From the NCBI GenBank assembly GCA_028283765.1, contig JAPWJY010000002.1:124001-188000 (forward strand): a DNA stretch of 64,000 nucleotides, given 5' to 3'. The notes beneath the pieces are model-generated. The model was not told the origin of the DNA and made no database searches. It was given only the letters and a program-made list of their open reading frames with translations. Below, piece after piece: positions 16,166 through 25,739 of this stretch. Every line of letters starts with the position of its first letter. The stretch's first letter is position 1. The translations under genes and the position numbers were made by a program. The stretch is from Parvibaculaceae bacterium (lineage in GTDB: Bacteria > Pseudomonadota > Alphaproteobacteria > Parvibaculales > Parvibaculaceae).

Positions 16166-16386
16166 GTAACTCCTGATGGCTTGCCCGCCCGCCACCGGCG
16201 GCGCGGGCTTTCATGGACAATCAAGGTAGGGAGCGGGGGTGGATGCGTCAATTCGGGGCCAGACAGCAATGCCGGATGCGCCCTGCCGGGACGCCTCCTT
16301 CTGGACGCATGGCCGGACAGGGGGTACACAACCCCGGATATTTGCGGCCGGGCCCACCCGGTCCCTTTCCGTGAAGGACCCTTTCA

Positions 16387-17112
16387 ATGAGCGCTTTTGC
16401 GCGGCCCTCCGGCCGCACCCCCGACGAGATGCGCGCCGTTTCCTTCGAGCCGGGCTATGCCCGCCATGCCGAAGGCTCGTGCCTCGTCCGCTTCGGCGAC
16501 ACCCATGTGCTGTGCACCGCCAGCCTTGAGGAAAGGGTGCCGCCATGGCTCAAGGGCAAGGGCCATGGCTGGGTGACGGCTGAATACGGCATGCTGCCGC
16601 GCGCCACCAACGAGCGGATGCGGCGCGAGGCGTCGGCGGGCAAGCAGTCCGGCCGCACCCAGGAAATCCAGCGCCTGATCGGGCGCTCGCTGCGCACCAT
16701 CACCAACCTCAAGGCGCTCGGCGAACGCCAGATCACGCTCGACTGCGACGTGTTGCAGGCCGACGGCGGCACCCGCACCGCCTCGATCACCGGGGCCTGG
16801 ATCGCGCTGCACCAGTGCCTGCAATGGATGGAAACCCGCAAGATGGTGCTGGGGCCGATCCTGCGCGACCATGTGGCGGCGGTTTCCTGCGGCATCTATC
16901 GCGGCGTGCCGGTGCTCGACCTCGACTACCCCGAGGATTCGGAAGCCGATACCGACGCCAATTTCGTGCTGACCGGCAAGGGCCTCATCTGCGAGGTGCA
17001 GGGCACGGCGGAGGGCGAACCCTTCGACCATGACCAGTTCATGGCGCTGTTCGGCCTTGCCCGCGCGGGCATCTCCCGCCTCGTCGAGCTCCAGAAGGAA
17101 GCGATCCGGTGA
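16387..17112 (+). CDS. rph: Ribonuclease PH
   Basis: This 241-aa phosphate-dependent exoribonuclease trims tRNA 3' ends. It carries the family N-terminus [34 protein letters not shown], the phosphate-binding [15 protein letters not shown] segment and the catalytic [19 protein letters not shown] region. The ATG at 16387 follows AAGGA. It is divergent from hrcA and begins an rph-rdgB-hemW operon; its TGA overlaps the GTG start of rdgB. Confidence 0.97.
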   Translation: MSAFARPSGRTPDEMRAVSFEPGYARHAEGSCLVRFGDTHVLCTASLEERVPPWLKGKGHGWVTAEYGMLPRATNERMRREASAGKQSGRTQEIQRLIGRSLRTITNLKALGERQITLDCDVLQADGGTRTASITGAWIALHQCLQWMETRKMVLGPILRDHVAAVSCGIYRGVPVLDLDYPEDSEADTDANFVLTGKGLICEVQGTAEGEPFDHDQFMALFGLARAGISRLVELQKEAIR

Positions 17113-17720
17113 CGCGGAAACTCTCCGGCGGAAAGCTGGTCGTCGCCAGCCACAACAAGGGCAAGGTCCGGGAAATCCGCGACCTGCTCGGCCCGTTCGG
17201 GCTCGATGTGGTCTCGGCGTCTGACCTCGGCCTGCCGGAGCCCGAGGAAACCGGAACGAGTTTCCGGGAAAACGCGGAACTGAAGGCGCGGGCCGCCGCC
17301 GAACGCTCGGGCCTGCCCTCCCTTTCCGACGACAGCGGGCTCTGCGTGGAGGCGCTCGACGGCGCGCCCGGCATCTATTCGGCCCGCTGGGCGGGCGAGC
17401 AGAAGGATTTCGGCCTCGCCATGGACCGGATCGAGCGCGAACTCGCCGCGAAAGGGATCGCCCCGTCCGGCGCCCGCGCCTTTTTCGTCTGCGGTCTGGC
17501 GCTGGCCTGGCCGGACGGGCATGTGGACTATTTCGAGGGCCGGGTGAACGGCGCGCTGACCTTTCCGCCGCGCGGCACGCAGGGCTTCGGCTACGACCCG
17601 ATCTTCATCGCTGGGGGTGAGAGCATCAGTTTCGGCGAGATGGAGCCTGACCGCAAACACGCCATGTCGCACCGGGCGGACGCCTTCCGCCAGCTTGTCG
17701 AGGCCTGCCTTGTCGGATGA
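17109..17720 (+). CDS. rdgB: XTP/dITP diphosphatase (non-canonical purine NTP pyrophosphatase)
   Basis: This 203-aa enzyme removes deaminated purine nucleotides (dITP, XTP) from the pool so they are not built into DNA. The N-terminal [10 protein letters not shown] loop, [24 protein letters not shown] and the C-terminal FGYDPIF and SHRADAF segments are all present. It starts with GTG inside the rph stop (GTGA overlap), a sign of translational coupling, and its end overlaps the likely TTG start of hemW. Confidence 0.96.
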   Translation: MTRKLSGGKLVVASHNKGKVREIRDLLGPFGLDVVSASDLGLPEPEETGTSFRENAELKARAAAERSGLPSLSDDSGLCVEALDGAPGIYSARWAGEQKDFGLAMDRIERELAAKGIAPSGARAFFVCGLALAWPDGHVDYFEGRVNGALTFPPRGTQGFGYDPIFIAGGESISFGEMEPDRKHAMSHRADAFRQLVEACLVG

Positions 17721-18867
17721 AGGATCCGACAGGCCGGACTTCGGCATTTACGTCCACTGGCCGTTCTGCCTCGCCAAATGTCCCTATTGCGACTTCAACT
17801 CGCATGTCAGCCGCAATGTGGATCAGGCCCGCTGGGCCCGGGCGCTGGCGCGCGAACTGGAACATGCCCGCGAGATGACCGGGCCGAAGAGCGTGCAGAC
17901 CATCTTTTTCGGCGGCGGCACCCCCTCGCTGATGGAGGCGGAGACGGTCGGCCATGTGCTCGACACCATCGCCCGCCTCTGGCATGTCGACGATCATGCT
18001 GAAATTTCGCTCGAAGCCAACCCTACCAGCGCGGACGCGGGCCGCTTTACCGGCTACCGCGCGGCGGGCGTCAACCGGCTCTCGCTCGGGGTCCAGTCGC
18101 TCGACGCGAAGGACTTGAGGTTTCTGGGACGGATGCACAGCGTGGACGAGGCGCTCGACGCCATCGCGCTGGCGCGCGCCACCTTCCCGCGCATTTCGTT
18201 CGACCTCATCTACGCCCGCCCGGAGCAGACGGTGGCGGCGTGGCAGGCCGAGCTTTCCCGCGCCCTCGATTTCGCTGCCGATCATCTGTCGCTCTACCAG
18301 TTGACCATCGAGGAGGAGACCAGCTTCGCCCGGCTTTATGAGCGCGGCGCGTTCAAGGTGCCGGACGGCCCCCTCTCCGCCGCCCTTTACGAGGCGACAC
18401 AGGCCATCTGCGCCGAAGCCGGGCTGCCCAATTATGAAATCTCGAACCATGCCCGGCCGGGCGCGGAATGCCGCCACAATCTGCTCTACTGGCACTATGG
18501 CGATTATGTTGGCGCCGGTCCCGGCGCGCACGGGCGGCTTGGTGGCCGCGACAAGCAGGCGACCCGCACCCTGAAGGCGCCGGGCGCATGGCTCGCCTCG
18601 GTCGAGGAAAAGGGCCACGGCATCGAGGCGATCGAACCGATCAGCCTTGCCGAACAGGCCGACGAGATGATGCTGATGGGGTTGCGGCTGGGCGAGGGCA
18701 TCGACCCGCTGCGCTATGCCTCGCTCGCGGGCGCAGCCCTCGATGAAACCCGCATCGAGCGATTGACCGGCGACGGCCTGCTGCGCCGCCTGCCCAACGG
18801 CCGCCTCGCCGCCAGCCCCGAAGGCCGGCTGGTGCTCAACGCCGTGCTGGCGGAATTGCTGGCCTGA
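17710..18867 (+). CDS. hemW: Radical SAM protein HemW (heme chaperone, HemN-like)
   Basis: This 385-aa protein resembles coproporphyrinogen oxidase HemN, but its family is thought to carry heme. The radical-SAM cluster motif is C20xxxC24xxC27 ([13 protein letters not shown]), followed by [16 protein letters not shown] and the HemW-type [18 protein letters not shown]. The likely start is TTG at 17710, with GAGG about six bases before it and 11 bases inside rdgB; no closer ATG fits. It completes the rph-rdgB-hemW operon and converges with the LpoA-like gene. Confidence 0.92.
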   Translation: MSDEGSDRPDFGIYVHWPFCLAKCPYCDFNSHVSRNVDQARWARALARELEHAREMTGPKSVQTIFFGGGTPSLMEAETVGHVLDTIARLWHVDDHAEISLEANPTSADAGRFTGYRAAGVNRLSLGVQSLDAKDLRFLGRMHSVDEALDAIALARATFPRISFDLIYARPEQTVAAWQAELSRALDFAADHLSLYQLTIEEETSFARLYERGAFKVPDGPLSAALYEATQAICAEAGLPNYEISNHARPGAECRHNLLYWHYGDYVGAGPGAHGRLGGRDKQATRTLKAPGAWLASVEEKGHGIEAIEPISLAEQADEMMLMGLRLGEGIDPLRYASLAGAALDETRIERLTGDGLLRRLPNGRLAASPEGRLVLNAVLAELLA

Positions 18868-18883
18868 GCTGAGTTAAACTCGA

Positions 18884-20287
18884 TCAATAAGCCGGCGGCT
18901 GGGCCGGGGCCTGATCCTGCGCCTTGAAGTCGGTCGGGGCCGGGTCGATCTGGGTTGCGCCGCCGGGGTGGATTTCATAGACGGCAAGCCCACGCTCGAC
19001 GAGGCCGTTGGGGGCGAAGCGGAACACCCCGTCGAGACCGGCGAAACCATCCGGGTTCGTCAGCGCCGCCGCCGAATAGCGGTCTGCCGCCGGACGCCGC
19101 GACAGCACGATCGCCAGACTCATCGCATCATAGGCGAGGCCCGCCAGACGCGGCGGCGTACTGCCATAGGTCTGCTGGTAGCGGCTGGCGAAACTGAGCC
19201 GGCCATCGGAGGGCGGAGCCGGATACCAGCCACCCTCGAGCGACGGCACCGAGACGAGCGAGGGATCGTCCCAGAGCCCGGTGCCGAGAAAGCGCACATT
19301 GGCGGAACTGACGCCATAATCCGACAGCAGGCCGGTCACGCCCTGCAACGAGGCGGCGCCATCGGGGATGAAGACCGCATCGAAGGCAAGCGAAGGCGCA
19401 GGCGCCGTGCCGGGGACAGCCGGACCGCCACCGGTGCCGGGATCGACTTCCGCATCTGTTTCGGACGTGGCCGGGCTGACCTTCTGGGCCCCCGCCCCGA
19501 TGATCTTGCGGATGGCGTTTTCCATCTGGGCCGGGTCGCTGGAATAGTCGCCCCGGCGTGCGATCGTACCGCCCTCCGCCTGCACTTCGGCTTCAAAGGC
19601 GTCGCTCGCCCGGCGGCCATAGGCCCCCTGCGGCACCAGTTCGGCAAAATGGCTGAGTCCCCGGCTACGGGCATAGGCGACGATGCGCTTCACGTCCTGA
19701 TCCGGCGGAAAGGAGAGCAGATAGACGCCATTGCCCGCCGTCGAACTGTCGGTCGAGAAGGCCACCACCGGCACCTGAACCTTGGCCGCGAGCGGCGCAA
19801 GGCCGGTCACGGAACTGGCGAACAGGGGCCCCAGAATGATGTCCGCGCCCTGATCGAGCGCATGCTGGCCCGCCGCCGCCGCCGAGGCCGCATCCGTGCC
19901 GCTGTCATAGGTCATCAGCAGCACGTCTTTCGCCTGAAACTCGAAGAGCGCGAGCTGGGCGGCGTTCGCCATGCTCTGCGCCAGTTCCTTGACGCGGGCG
20001 GTGCCCGAGTTGAATGGCAGGATGAGCGCGACGCGCACGGTGTCCTGCCCGGCCATGAAGCCCGGATTAAGGAATTTCGTCGTGTCCCGCAGAGGCTTGA
20101 CGGGCTCGGGCGCCACGGGCGCTGGCGGCACGGCTTCCGGCGCCGCCGCCACGGGGGCAGGGGCGGGAGCAGGCACCGGCGCCGTATCTGACGCGCAGGC
20201 TGCGAGGAACAGCAGGAAAATGACCGCAGGAACCGCGCGGAGGCGGACAGCTATCGATGTTGTCATACGCGGCACAGAGGATCCCAT
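18884..20287 (-). CDS. Penicillin-binding protein activator-like lipoprotein (LpoA C-terminal domain family)
   Basis: The 467-aa product has a lipoprotein signal with lipobox LAAC (LLFLAACASD), an Ala/Pro-rich tether of about 40 residues, and a periplasmic-binding-protein type I domain (VRVALILPFNSG ... GADIILGPLFASSVTGLAP). This is the fold of the LpoA C-terminal domain that activates PBP1A in E. coli; the LpoA TPR domain is missing. It is divergent from rsmI and near yraN and a BON lipoprotein, the same neighbourhood as E. coli lpoA. Start may be 20287 or 20266. A ligand-binding role is also possible. Confidence 0.8.
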   Translation of the reverse strand: MGSSVPRMTTSIAVRLRAVPAVIFLLFLAACASDTAPVPAPAPAPVAAAPEAVPPAPVAPEPVKPLRDTTKFLNPGFMAGQDTVRVALILPFNSGTARVKELAQSMANAAQLALFEFQAKDVLLMTYDSGTDAASAAAAGQHALDQGADIILGPLFASSVTGLAPLAAKVQVPVVAFSTDSSTAGNGVYLLSFPPDQDVKRIVAYARSRGLSHFAELVPQGAYGRRASDAFEAEVQAEGGTIARRGDYSSDPAQMENAIRKIIGAGAQKVSPATSETDAEVDPGTGGGPAVPGTAPAPSLAFDAVFIPDGAASLQGVTGLLSDYGVSSANVRFLGTGLWDDPSLVSVPSLEGGWYPAPPSDGRLSFASRYQQTYGSTPPRLAGLAYDAMSLAIVLSRRPAADRYSAAALTNPDGFAGLDGVFRFAPNGLVERGLAVYEIHPGGATQIDPAPTDFKAQDQAPAQPPAY

Positions 20288-20439
20288 CCATCTTCGCAAA
20301 CATTCTCTGCGGCGCGAGGGTATAGGGCGAGCCGCGCCAAGTAAACATGCGCCCCTTCCGGGACGGGAGAGAGGCCCGCAATGAACTGGAGCGGACCGGG
20401 CCTCCTTGCGGAGCGGCGGGGCCCGGCGCAAAATGCCTC

Positions 20440-21357
20440 ATGCGCACAACACCCTATTCAAGCAGCCCGGCGGGCCTCAGGCCCGGCCTCTATATCACCG
20501 CAACCCCGATCGGGAACGCCTCCGACATCAGCCTGCGCGCGCTCGATGTGCTGCGCGCCGCCGATCTGGTGCTGTGCGAGGACACCCGCGTCACGGCCAA
20601 GCTGTTCGCGATCCACGGGATCGAGGCGAAAACGCTGCCCTATCACGACCACAACGCCGCCGAGATGCGCCCGCGCATCCTCTCGCGCCTTGAAGCGGGA
20701 GCCCGCATCGCGCTCGTCTCGGATGCGGGCACGCCGCTGGTCTCCGATCCCGGGCTCAAGCTGGTGCAGGATGCGCTCAACGCCGGCCATCATGTGACCA
20801 CGCTGCCCGGCGCTTCATCGGTGCTGGCGGCGCTGACGCTGGCGGGTCTGCCGACCGACCGGTTCTTTTTCGCGGGCTTTCTCTCCGCGAAGGACGAGGC
20901 CCGCAACAGGGAAATCCGCGATCTCGCCGGCGTGCCCTCGACGCTGGTGTTTCTGGAAAGCGCGCGCCGCCTGCCGGAAACCATGGCGGCGCTGGCCGAA
21001 GGGCTGGGCGAGCGGCAGGCGGCGGTCGCCCGGGAGCTGACCAAGACCTTCGAGGAGGTGCGCCGCGATTCGCTCTCCATGCTCGCCGCCCATTATGCGG
21101 AAGCCGGCGCGCCCAAGGGCGAGGTGGTGATCGTGGTCGGCCCGCCGCCCCGGCGCGAGGCGCTGGATGCCCATGAGGTCGAGGCCCTGCTGGAAAACGC
21201 GCTGGGACGCCTCTCGCTCAAGGATGCCGTCGCCGAGGTGTCGAGCCTGACCGGCGAGCCGCGCAAGCAGGTCTATGCCCGGGCGCTTGCGGTCGCCGAC
21301 GCCCGCGACGGCGCGCCGCGAAAACGCGGGAAAAAAGCGCCTGAGGTCATTGATTAG
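20440..21357 (+). CDS. rsmI: 16S rRNA 2'-O-ribose C1402 methyltransferase
   Basis: This 305-aa tetrapyrrole-methylase-fold enzyme methylates the ribose of C1402 in 16S rRNA. The N-terminus PGLYITATPIGNASDISLRALDVL, CEDTRVTAKLF, the SAM-site VSDAGTPLVSDPGLKLV and TLPGASSVLAALTLAGLPTDRFFFAGFL are characteristic. The start at 20440 is chosen by family fit; the reading frame is open further upstream without a good ribosome binding site. yraN follows 18 bp downstream. Confidence 0.95.
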   Translation: MRTTPYSSSPAGLRPGLYITATPIGNASDISLRALDVLRAADLVLCEDTRVTAKLFAIHGIEAKTLPYHDHNAAEMRPRILSRLEAGARIALVSDAGTPLVSDPGLKLVQDALNAGHHVTTLPGASSVLAALTLAGLPTDRFFFAGFLSAKDEARNREIRDLAGVPSTLVFLESARRLPETMAALAEGLGERQAAVARELTKTFEEVRRDSLSMLAAHYAEAGAPKGEVVIVVGPPPRREALDAHEVEALLENALGRLSLKDAVAEVSSLTGEPRKQVYARALAVADARDGAPRKRGKKAPEVID

Positions 21358-21375
21358 GGGAGGCAGCAGGGGGGA

Positions 21376-21771
21376 TTGACGGCAGGCAGGGGGAAGCGGC
21401 GGCAGGAGCGGGGCCGGGCCAACCAGCGCACCGGTCTGCGCGCCGAAGCGCTGGCCCGTCTCGTGCTGCGCCTCAAGGGCTACCGGATTCTGGGCAGCCG
21501 GGTCCGGACAAGGGCGGGCGAGATCGACCTCGTCGCCCGGCGTGGACGGGTGCTCGCCTTCGTCGAGGTCAAGAGCCGGCAGGCGCAGGCGGACGCAAGG
21601 CTGGCGCTCCAGCCGCGCCAGCAATACCGGCTGGCGCGCGCAGCCGAGGCCTGGGCCGCGGGCCGCCGGGAGCTTGAAGGACTGATCTGGCGCTATGACC
21701 TCATGATCTGCGCGCCGCGCCGCCTGCCGCGCCATCTCATGGACGCCTGGCGTCCACAGGAGCGTTTCTGA
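21376..21771 (+). CDS. yraN: YraN family (UPF0102) endonuclease-like protein
   Basis: This is a 131-aa protein with a restriction-endonuclease-like core: EIDLVARRGRVLAFVEVKSR supplies the D-ExK-type motif. The molecular role of the family is not settled; a link to DNA repair or uptake has been proposed. It starts with TTG directly after a GGGGGGA tract and follows rsmI closely, an order conserved from E. coli to many alphaproteobacteria. Confidence 0.88.
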   Translation: MTAGRGKRRQERGRANQRTGLRAEALARLVLRLKGYRILGSRVRTRAGEIDLVARRGRVLAFVEVKSRQAQADARLALQPRQQYRLARAAEAWAAGRRELEGLIWRYDLMICAPRRLPRHLMDAWRPQERF

Positions 21772-21885
21772 GCAGGATCCGCAGGCATTATCTCCGTTCG
21801 CGGCCCCGTCCGGCCATATTCAGGCCCGGTTTGAGGTGGAATGCTTGGCTTCTGCCGGAGATTGATTCGCATTCGAGGAACCGCC

Positions 21886-22497
21886 ATGCATCCGATCAAA
21901 CTCACTCTTGCCCTTGGCCTCATCGCCGCGAGCGCCTCGCTGGGCGGCTGCATCGCCGCCGTGGCGGGCGCAGGCGCCACGGGCGCCGTCAACGCCTCGC
22001 AGGAGCGCGGCTTCGAGCAATCCGTCGACGACAATGAAATCTCCTTCGAGTTCAACCGCCGCATGCTCTCGACCAAATCCTCGATCTATACCGGCATCTC
22101 CACGGAAGTGACTTCCGGCCGCCTGCTGCTGACCGGCCATGTGCCGACGCCGGAGGACAAGATTCTGGTCTCGCGCGTCGGCTGGACCGTGCCGGGGGTG
22201 AAGGAGGTCATCAACAATGTGAGCATCGGCAAGTCGCTCAGCTTCGGTCAACAGGCCACCGACACCGCCATCACGACCAAGCTGCGGGCCCGGCTCATCG
22301 CCGACAGCGACATTTCCTCGATCAACTATTCCATCGAGACGGAAAACAGCGTCGTCTATCTGATGGGCATCGCCCAGGATCAGGCGGAACTCGACCGCGT
22401 GACCGCCCATGCCCGCGATATCGACGGGGTGAGGAACGTGACTTCCTATGTCACCATCAAGGGCGCACCCGCGGCGCTGCCGACGCCCGAGAATTAG
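21886..22497 (+). CDS. BON-domain lipoprotein (DolP/YraP-like)
   Basis: This 203-aa protein has a lipoprotein signal peptide (MHPIKLTLALGLIAASASLGGC, lipobox LGGC) followed by two BON domains. The repeated pattern of a helix plus strands ending in a VPGVKEVINNVSIG-type segment appears around residues 60-115 and 130-190. In E. coli DolP (YraP) supports outer-membrane integrity and lies downstream of yraN, as here. The start at 21886 is preferred over an upstream ATG because it begins the signal peptide. Confidence 0.88.
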   Translation: MHPIKLTLALGLIAASASLGGCIAAVAGAGATGAVNASQERGFEQSVDDNEISFEFNRRMLSTKSSIYTGISTEVTSGRLLLTGHVPTPEDKILVSRVGWTVPGVKEVINNVSIGKSLSFGQQATDTAITTKLRARLIADSDISSINYSIETENSVVYLMGIAQDQAELDRVTAHARDIDGVRNVTSYVTIKGAPAALPTPEN

Positions 22498-22587
22498 GCC
22501 GCCCGCCCGCGCGCAGCCCCTTTGCACCGGCTCCGCCCGGTGACAAGATGACGGCCCTGCTGGAAGCCTGAGCCTGAGGCGCACGAG

Positions 22588-23436
22588 ATGACCCTGACAC
22601 GCGAACAGATCGAACAGGCTCTGGCGCGCGCGGGCCTTGCCGACGACCAGAGCTTCGAGCCCGTGGAAAGCGCCCTGCTGCTCGCCGCTCTCGACCGGCC
22701 CGACACGGACATGGCCCCCTATGAGGCCCATCTGGCGGAACTGGCCGGAGCCGCCCGCGGCTTTATCGCCAAGGCGCAATCCCTGCCGGTTTCACTGGCT
22801 GCGCAGGCGCTGGCCGATCTGGTCGCCGATCGCTTCGGCTATCATGGCGACGAGCAGACCTACGACGACATGCAGAACGCCAACCTGATACGGGTGATCG
22901 ACCGGCGCAAGGGCCTGCCGGTCGCGCTTGGCCTGATCTATTTTCATGCCGCCCGGGCGCTGGGGCTCGACATTGCCGGACTGAGCTTTCCCGGCCATTT
23001 CGTGATGCGTCTGCAAGGGCGCGGCGGCGTGGTTCTGATCGATCCGTTCCACCGGGGGCAGGCCGTCACCGCCGCCGACCTGCTGGCGCTGCTGCGCCAG
23101 ACGCAGGGGGAAGGCGCAAGGCTCTCGCCCGAAAGCTATGCCCCCGTCTCGCCGCGCGACGTGGTGCTGCGCCTTCAGAACAACATTCTGGGCCGGGCGC
23201 TCGCCGCGCAGGAGTATCCCCGCGCCCGCGATGTGATCGCCCGCATGATCCTGATCGCGCCGGACCGGCCCGATCTTTATTTTGAACTGGGCCGCATCGA
23301 GGTTCACGCCGGGCATCTGGGCGGGGCGTCGGACGCCTTCACCACCTGCATCGGCCTCTGCCACGGCGTGGATAACGCCCGGCTTGCAGGCATGGCCGCC
23401 GACGCCCTGATCCGCCTCAAGGGGCGGCTGCATTGA
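22588..23436 (+). CDS. SirB1 family protein (transglutaminase-like plus TPR)
   Basis: The 282-aa protein contains the SirB1 transglutaminase-like core: about residues 60-150 include [52 protein letters not shown]-terminal helical repeat region follows. The usual Cys of transglutaminases is not evident (VALGLIY), so a catalytic role is doubtful. The family's role in alphaproteobacteria is unclear. It sits just upstream of gshB on the same strand. Confidence 0.82.
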   Translation: MTLTREQIEQALARAGLADDQSFEPVESALLLAALDRPDTDMAPYEAHLAELAGAARGFIAKAQSLPVSLAAQALADLVADRFGYHGDEQTYDDMQNANLIRVIDRRKGLPVALGLIYFHAARALGLDIAGLSFPGHFVMRLQGRGGVVLIDPFHRGQAVTAADLLALLRQTQGEGARLSPESYAPVSPRDVVLRLQNNILGRALAAQEYPRARDVIARMILIAPDRPDLYFELGRIEVHAGHLGGASDAFTTCIGLCHGVDNARLAGMAADALIRLKGRLH

Positions 23437-23514
23437 CACGGCGATGGTGACTTGTGCAGGACCCGCGATCGGGTGCAGGTTCCGTTCCCCGACAGCCACC
23501 GGAAGCGAGGATAA

Positions 23515-24465
23515 ATGAGCGCGCGCAAGCTGCATGTCGCGATCCAGATGGATCCGATCCAGACCATCAACATCAACGGCGACACGACCTTCCGGCTCGG
23601 GCTCGAAGCGCAGGCGCGCGGCCACACGCTGTCCTATTACGAGCCGATCCATCTCTCGATGCGCGATGGCCGGGTCTATGCCAAGGTACGCCCCCTCTCG
23701 CTGCGCCGGGAACATGGCAATCATTTCACGCTCGGGGAGGAAGCGACCCTCGATCTCGGCAAGGCCGATGTGGTGCTGATGCGTCAGGACCCGCCGTTCG
23801 ACATGAGCTACATCACGGCGACCCACATGCTGGAGGTGATCCATCCCGAAACGCTGGTGGTGAACAACCCGGCGGAGGTGCGCAACGCGCCGGAAAAGCT
23901 GTTCGCCACCCGCTTCGAGGGCCTGCTGCCGCCGACGCTCATCACCCGCGACGCCGCCGAAATCCGGGCGTTCCGCGAGGAGTTCGGCGACATCATCGTC
24001 AAACCGCTTTACGGCAATGGCGGCTCGGGCGTGTTCCGCATCCGCGAGGGCGACGAAAACCTCGCCTCCCTGCTTGAAATGTTCGCCAACAGCTCGCGCG
24101 AACCCGTCATCGCCCAGCGCTACCTGCCGGAGGTGCGGCTCGGCGACAAGCGCATCATCCTCGTCGATGGCGAGGCCGTGGGCGCGATCAACCGGGTGCC
24201 GGCCCATGGCGAGGCCCGCTCCAACATGCATGTCGGCGGCCGGGCCGAACCGACCCGCCTGACGCCGCGCGAACAGGAAATCTGCGCCGCCATCGGACCG
24301 GAACTCAAGAAGCGCGGGCTGCTTTTCGTCGGCATCGACGTGATCGGCGATTATCTGACCGAAATCAACGTGACCAGCCCGACCGGCATTCAGGAAATCG
24401 AAAGGTTCGACGGCACCAATATTGCGGCTCTGGTGTGGGACGCAATAGAGGCGAAGCGGGGATGA
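23515..24465 (+). CDS. gshB: Glutathione synthetase
   Basis: This 316-aa ATP-grasp enzyme joins gamma-glutamylcysteine and glycine. It has the N-terminal [40 protein letters not shown], the ATP-binding glycine loop [14 protein letters not shown] and the C-terminal [18 protein letters not shown]. The ribosome binding site is the GAGGA just before the ATG. Its stop overlaps the ATG of mbfA (ATGA), linking glutathione synthesis and iron export in one transcript. Confidence 0.96.
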   Translation: MSARKLHVAIQMDPIQTININGDTTFRLGLEAQARGHTLSYYEPIHLSMRDGRVYAKVRPLSLRREHGNHFTLGEEATLDLGKADVVLMRQDPPFDMSYITATHMLEVIHPETLVVNNPAEVRNAPEKLFATRFEGLLPPTLITRDAAEIRAFREEFGDIIVKPLYGNGGSGVFRIREGDENLASLLEMFANSSREPVIAQRYLPEVRLGDKRIILVDGEAVGAINRVPAHGEARSNMHVGGRAEPTRLTPREQEICAAIGPELKKRGLLFVGIDVIGDYLTEINVTSPTGIQEIERFDGTNIAALVWDAIEAKRG

Positions 24466-25631
24466 CGAAAGACGAAACGTCCGCAGACAAGAGCGCCGGC
24501 AAGGAAGCCGACAAGGGCGCGCCGCAGCGCTATCGCGACAATCTCCAGGGCGAGATCGACAGCGCCTCGCTCTACCGCACGCTGGCGGAGGTGGAGCCCG
24601 ACGAAAAGCTGGCGGGCGTCTACCGGCGTCTCGCCGCCGTCGAGGAGGCGCATGCGGAATACTGGCGCAAGCAGCTTACCGGCAAGGGCGCGCGCATCCC
24701 CGTGCTGCGCCCCGGCTTCCGCCCCCGGGCGCTGGCGTGGCTGGCCCGGCATTTCGGCGCCTCTTTCGTGCTGCCGACCATCAATACGCTCGAACAATCC
24801 GACAGCGGCGCTTATGACGCCCAGATCGAGGCGGTGAAGGGCGGCCTGCCCGCGCAGGAGCGCAGCCATGCGCGTATTCTCGAAGCCATCGCCGGTTCGA
24901 CAGGGGGGCTTGAAGGAAGCACCATCGCGCGGATCGAGGGCCGCCACCGGGCCATGGGCGGCAATGCGCTCCGCGCCGCCGTGCTGGGCGCGAACGACGG
25001 CCTCGTCTCCAACATGAGCCTCGTCATGGGCGTGGCGGGCGCGGAGGCCAATCCGCGCATGATCCTGATCACCGGCCTTGCCGGGCTTGTCGCCGGGGCC
25101 TGCTCGATGGCGCTGGGCGAATGGCTCTCCGTCAATTCCTCGCGCGAGCTTTATGAAAAACAGATCGCGACCGAGCGCATGGAACTCGAAGAGGTGCCGG
25201 AAGAGGAGAAGGAAGAACTGATCCTCATCTATCAGGCCAAGGGGCTGACCGAACAGGAAGCCCGCGCGCTCGCCGAGCGGCTGCTCGCCAACAAGGACAC
25301 CGCGCTCGACACGCTGGCGCGCGAGGAACTGGGCGTCGATCCCCGGGAACTCGGCGGTTCGCCCTGGACGGCGGCGGGCACCTCCTTCTGCCTGTTCTCT
25401 GCGGGTGCGATCTTCCCGGTACTGCCCTATTTCCATTATGAGGGGATGCAGGCCCTGATCCTCAGCCTGCTCGCCTCCACGCTCGCGCTGGGCGCCATCG
25501 GGGCCGGAACCTCGCTGTTCACGGGCCGGTCCGTCGCCTTTTCCGCCACCCGCCAGATCCTGATCGGTTTCGCCGCCGCCGCGGTGACGTTCGGCGTCGG
25601 CAGGCTTGTCGGCGTCAGCATCGGGGGATAG
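24462..25631 (+). CDS. mbfA: Membrane-bound ferritin-like iron exporter (rubrerythrin-VIT1 fusion)
   Basis: The 389-aa protein joins an N-terminal ferritin-like domain (residues ~25-140; E31, EEAH at 61-64 and QERSH at ~132-136 as di-iron ligands) to a C-terminal VIT1/CCC1 membrane domain that starts [21 protein letters not shown]. In Agrobacterium and Bradyrhizobium, MbfA with this layout exports iron and helps resist iron and peroxide stress. Five or so membrane helices are visible. The ATG overlaps the gshB stop, so no independent promoter or Irr box is obvious. Confidence 0.9.
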   Translation: MTKDETSADKSAGKEADKGAPQRYRDNLQGEIDSASLYRTLAEVEPDEKLAGVYRRLAAVEEAHAEYWRKQLTGKGARIPVLRPGFRPRALAWLARHFGASFVLPTINTLEQSDSGAYDAQIEAVKGGLPAQERSHARILEAIAGSTGGLEGSTIARIEGRHRAMGGNALRAAVLGANDGLVSNMSLVMGVAGAEANPRMILITGLAGLVAGACSMALGEWLSVNSSRELYEKQIATERMELEEVPEEEKEELILIYQAKGLTEQEARALAERLLANKDTALDTLAREELGVDPRELGGSPWTAAGTSFCLFSAGAIFPVLPYFHYEGMQALILSLLASTLALGAIGAGTSLFTGRSVAFSATRQILIGFAAAAVTFGVGRLVGVSIGG

Positions 25632-25739
25632 GCCACCCCCTGGCCCGCCGCGCCCGAACATCCGTTCCCCTTTCATTCTTGATCCGCCAACGGAACTGTG
25701 GGACGCTTGCCACGGGGAACGCGGACCGGAGGGGGATCC

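Noticed and set aside
16166-16386. CIRCE element for HrcA
   Set aside because: I found no TTAGCACTC-N9-GAGTGCTAA match near hrcA, grpE or rph.
24435-24461. Earlier start for mbfA inside gshB
   Set aside because: The ATG overlapping the gshB stop is the usual coupled start; the upstream codons only read gshB sequence out of frame.
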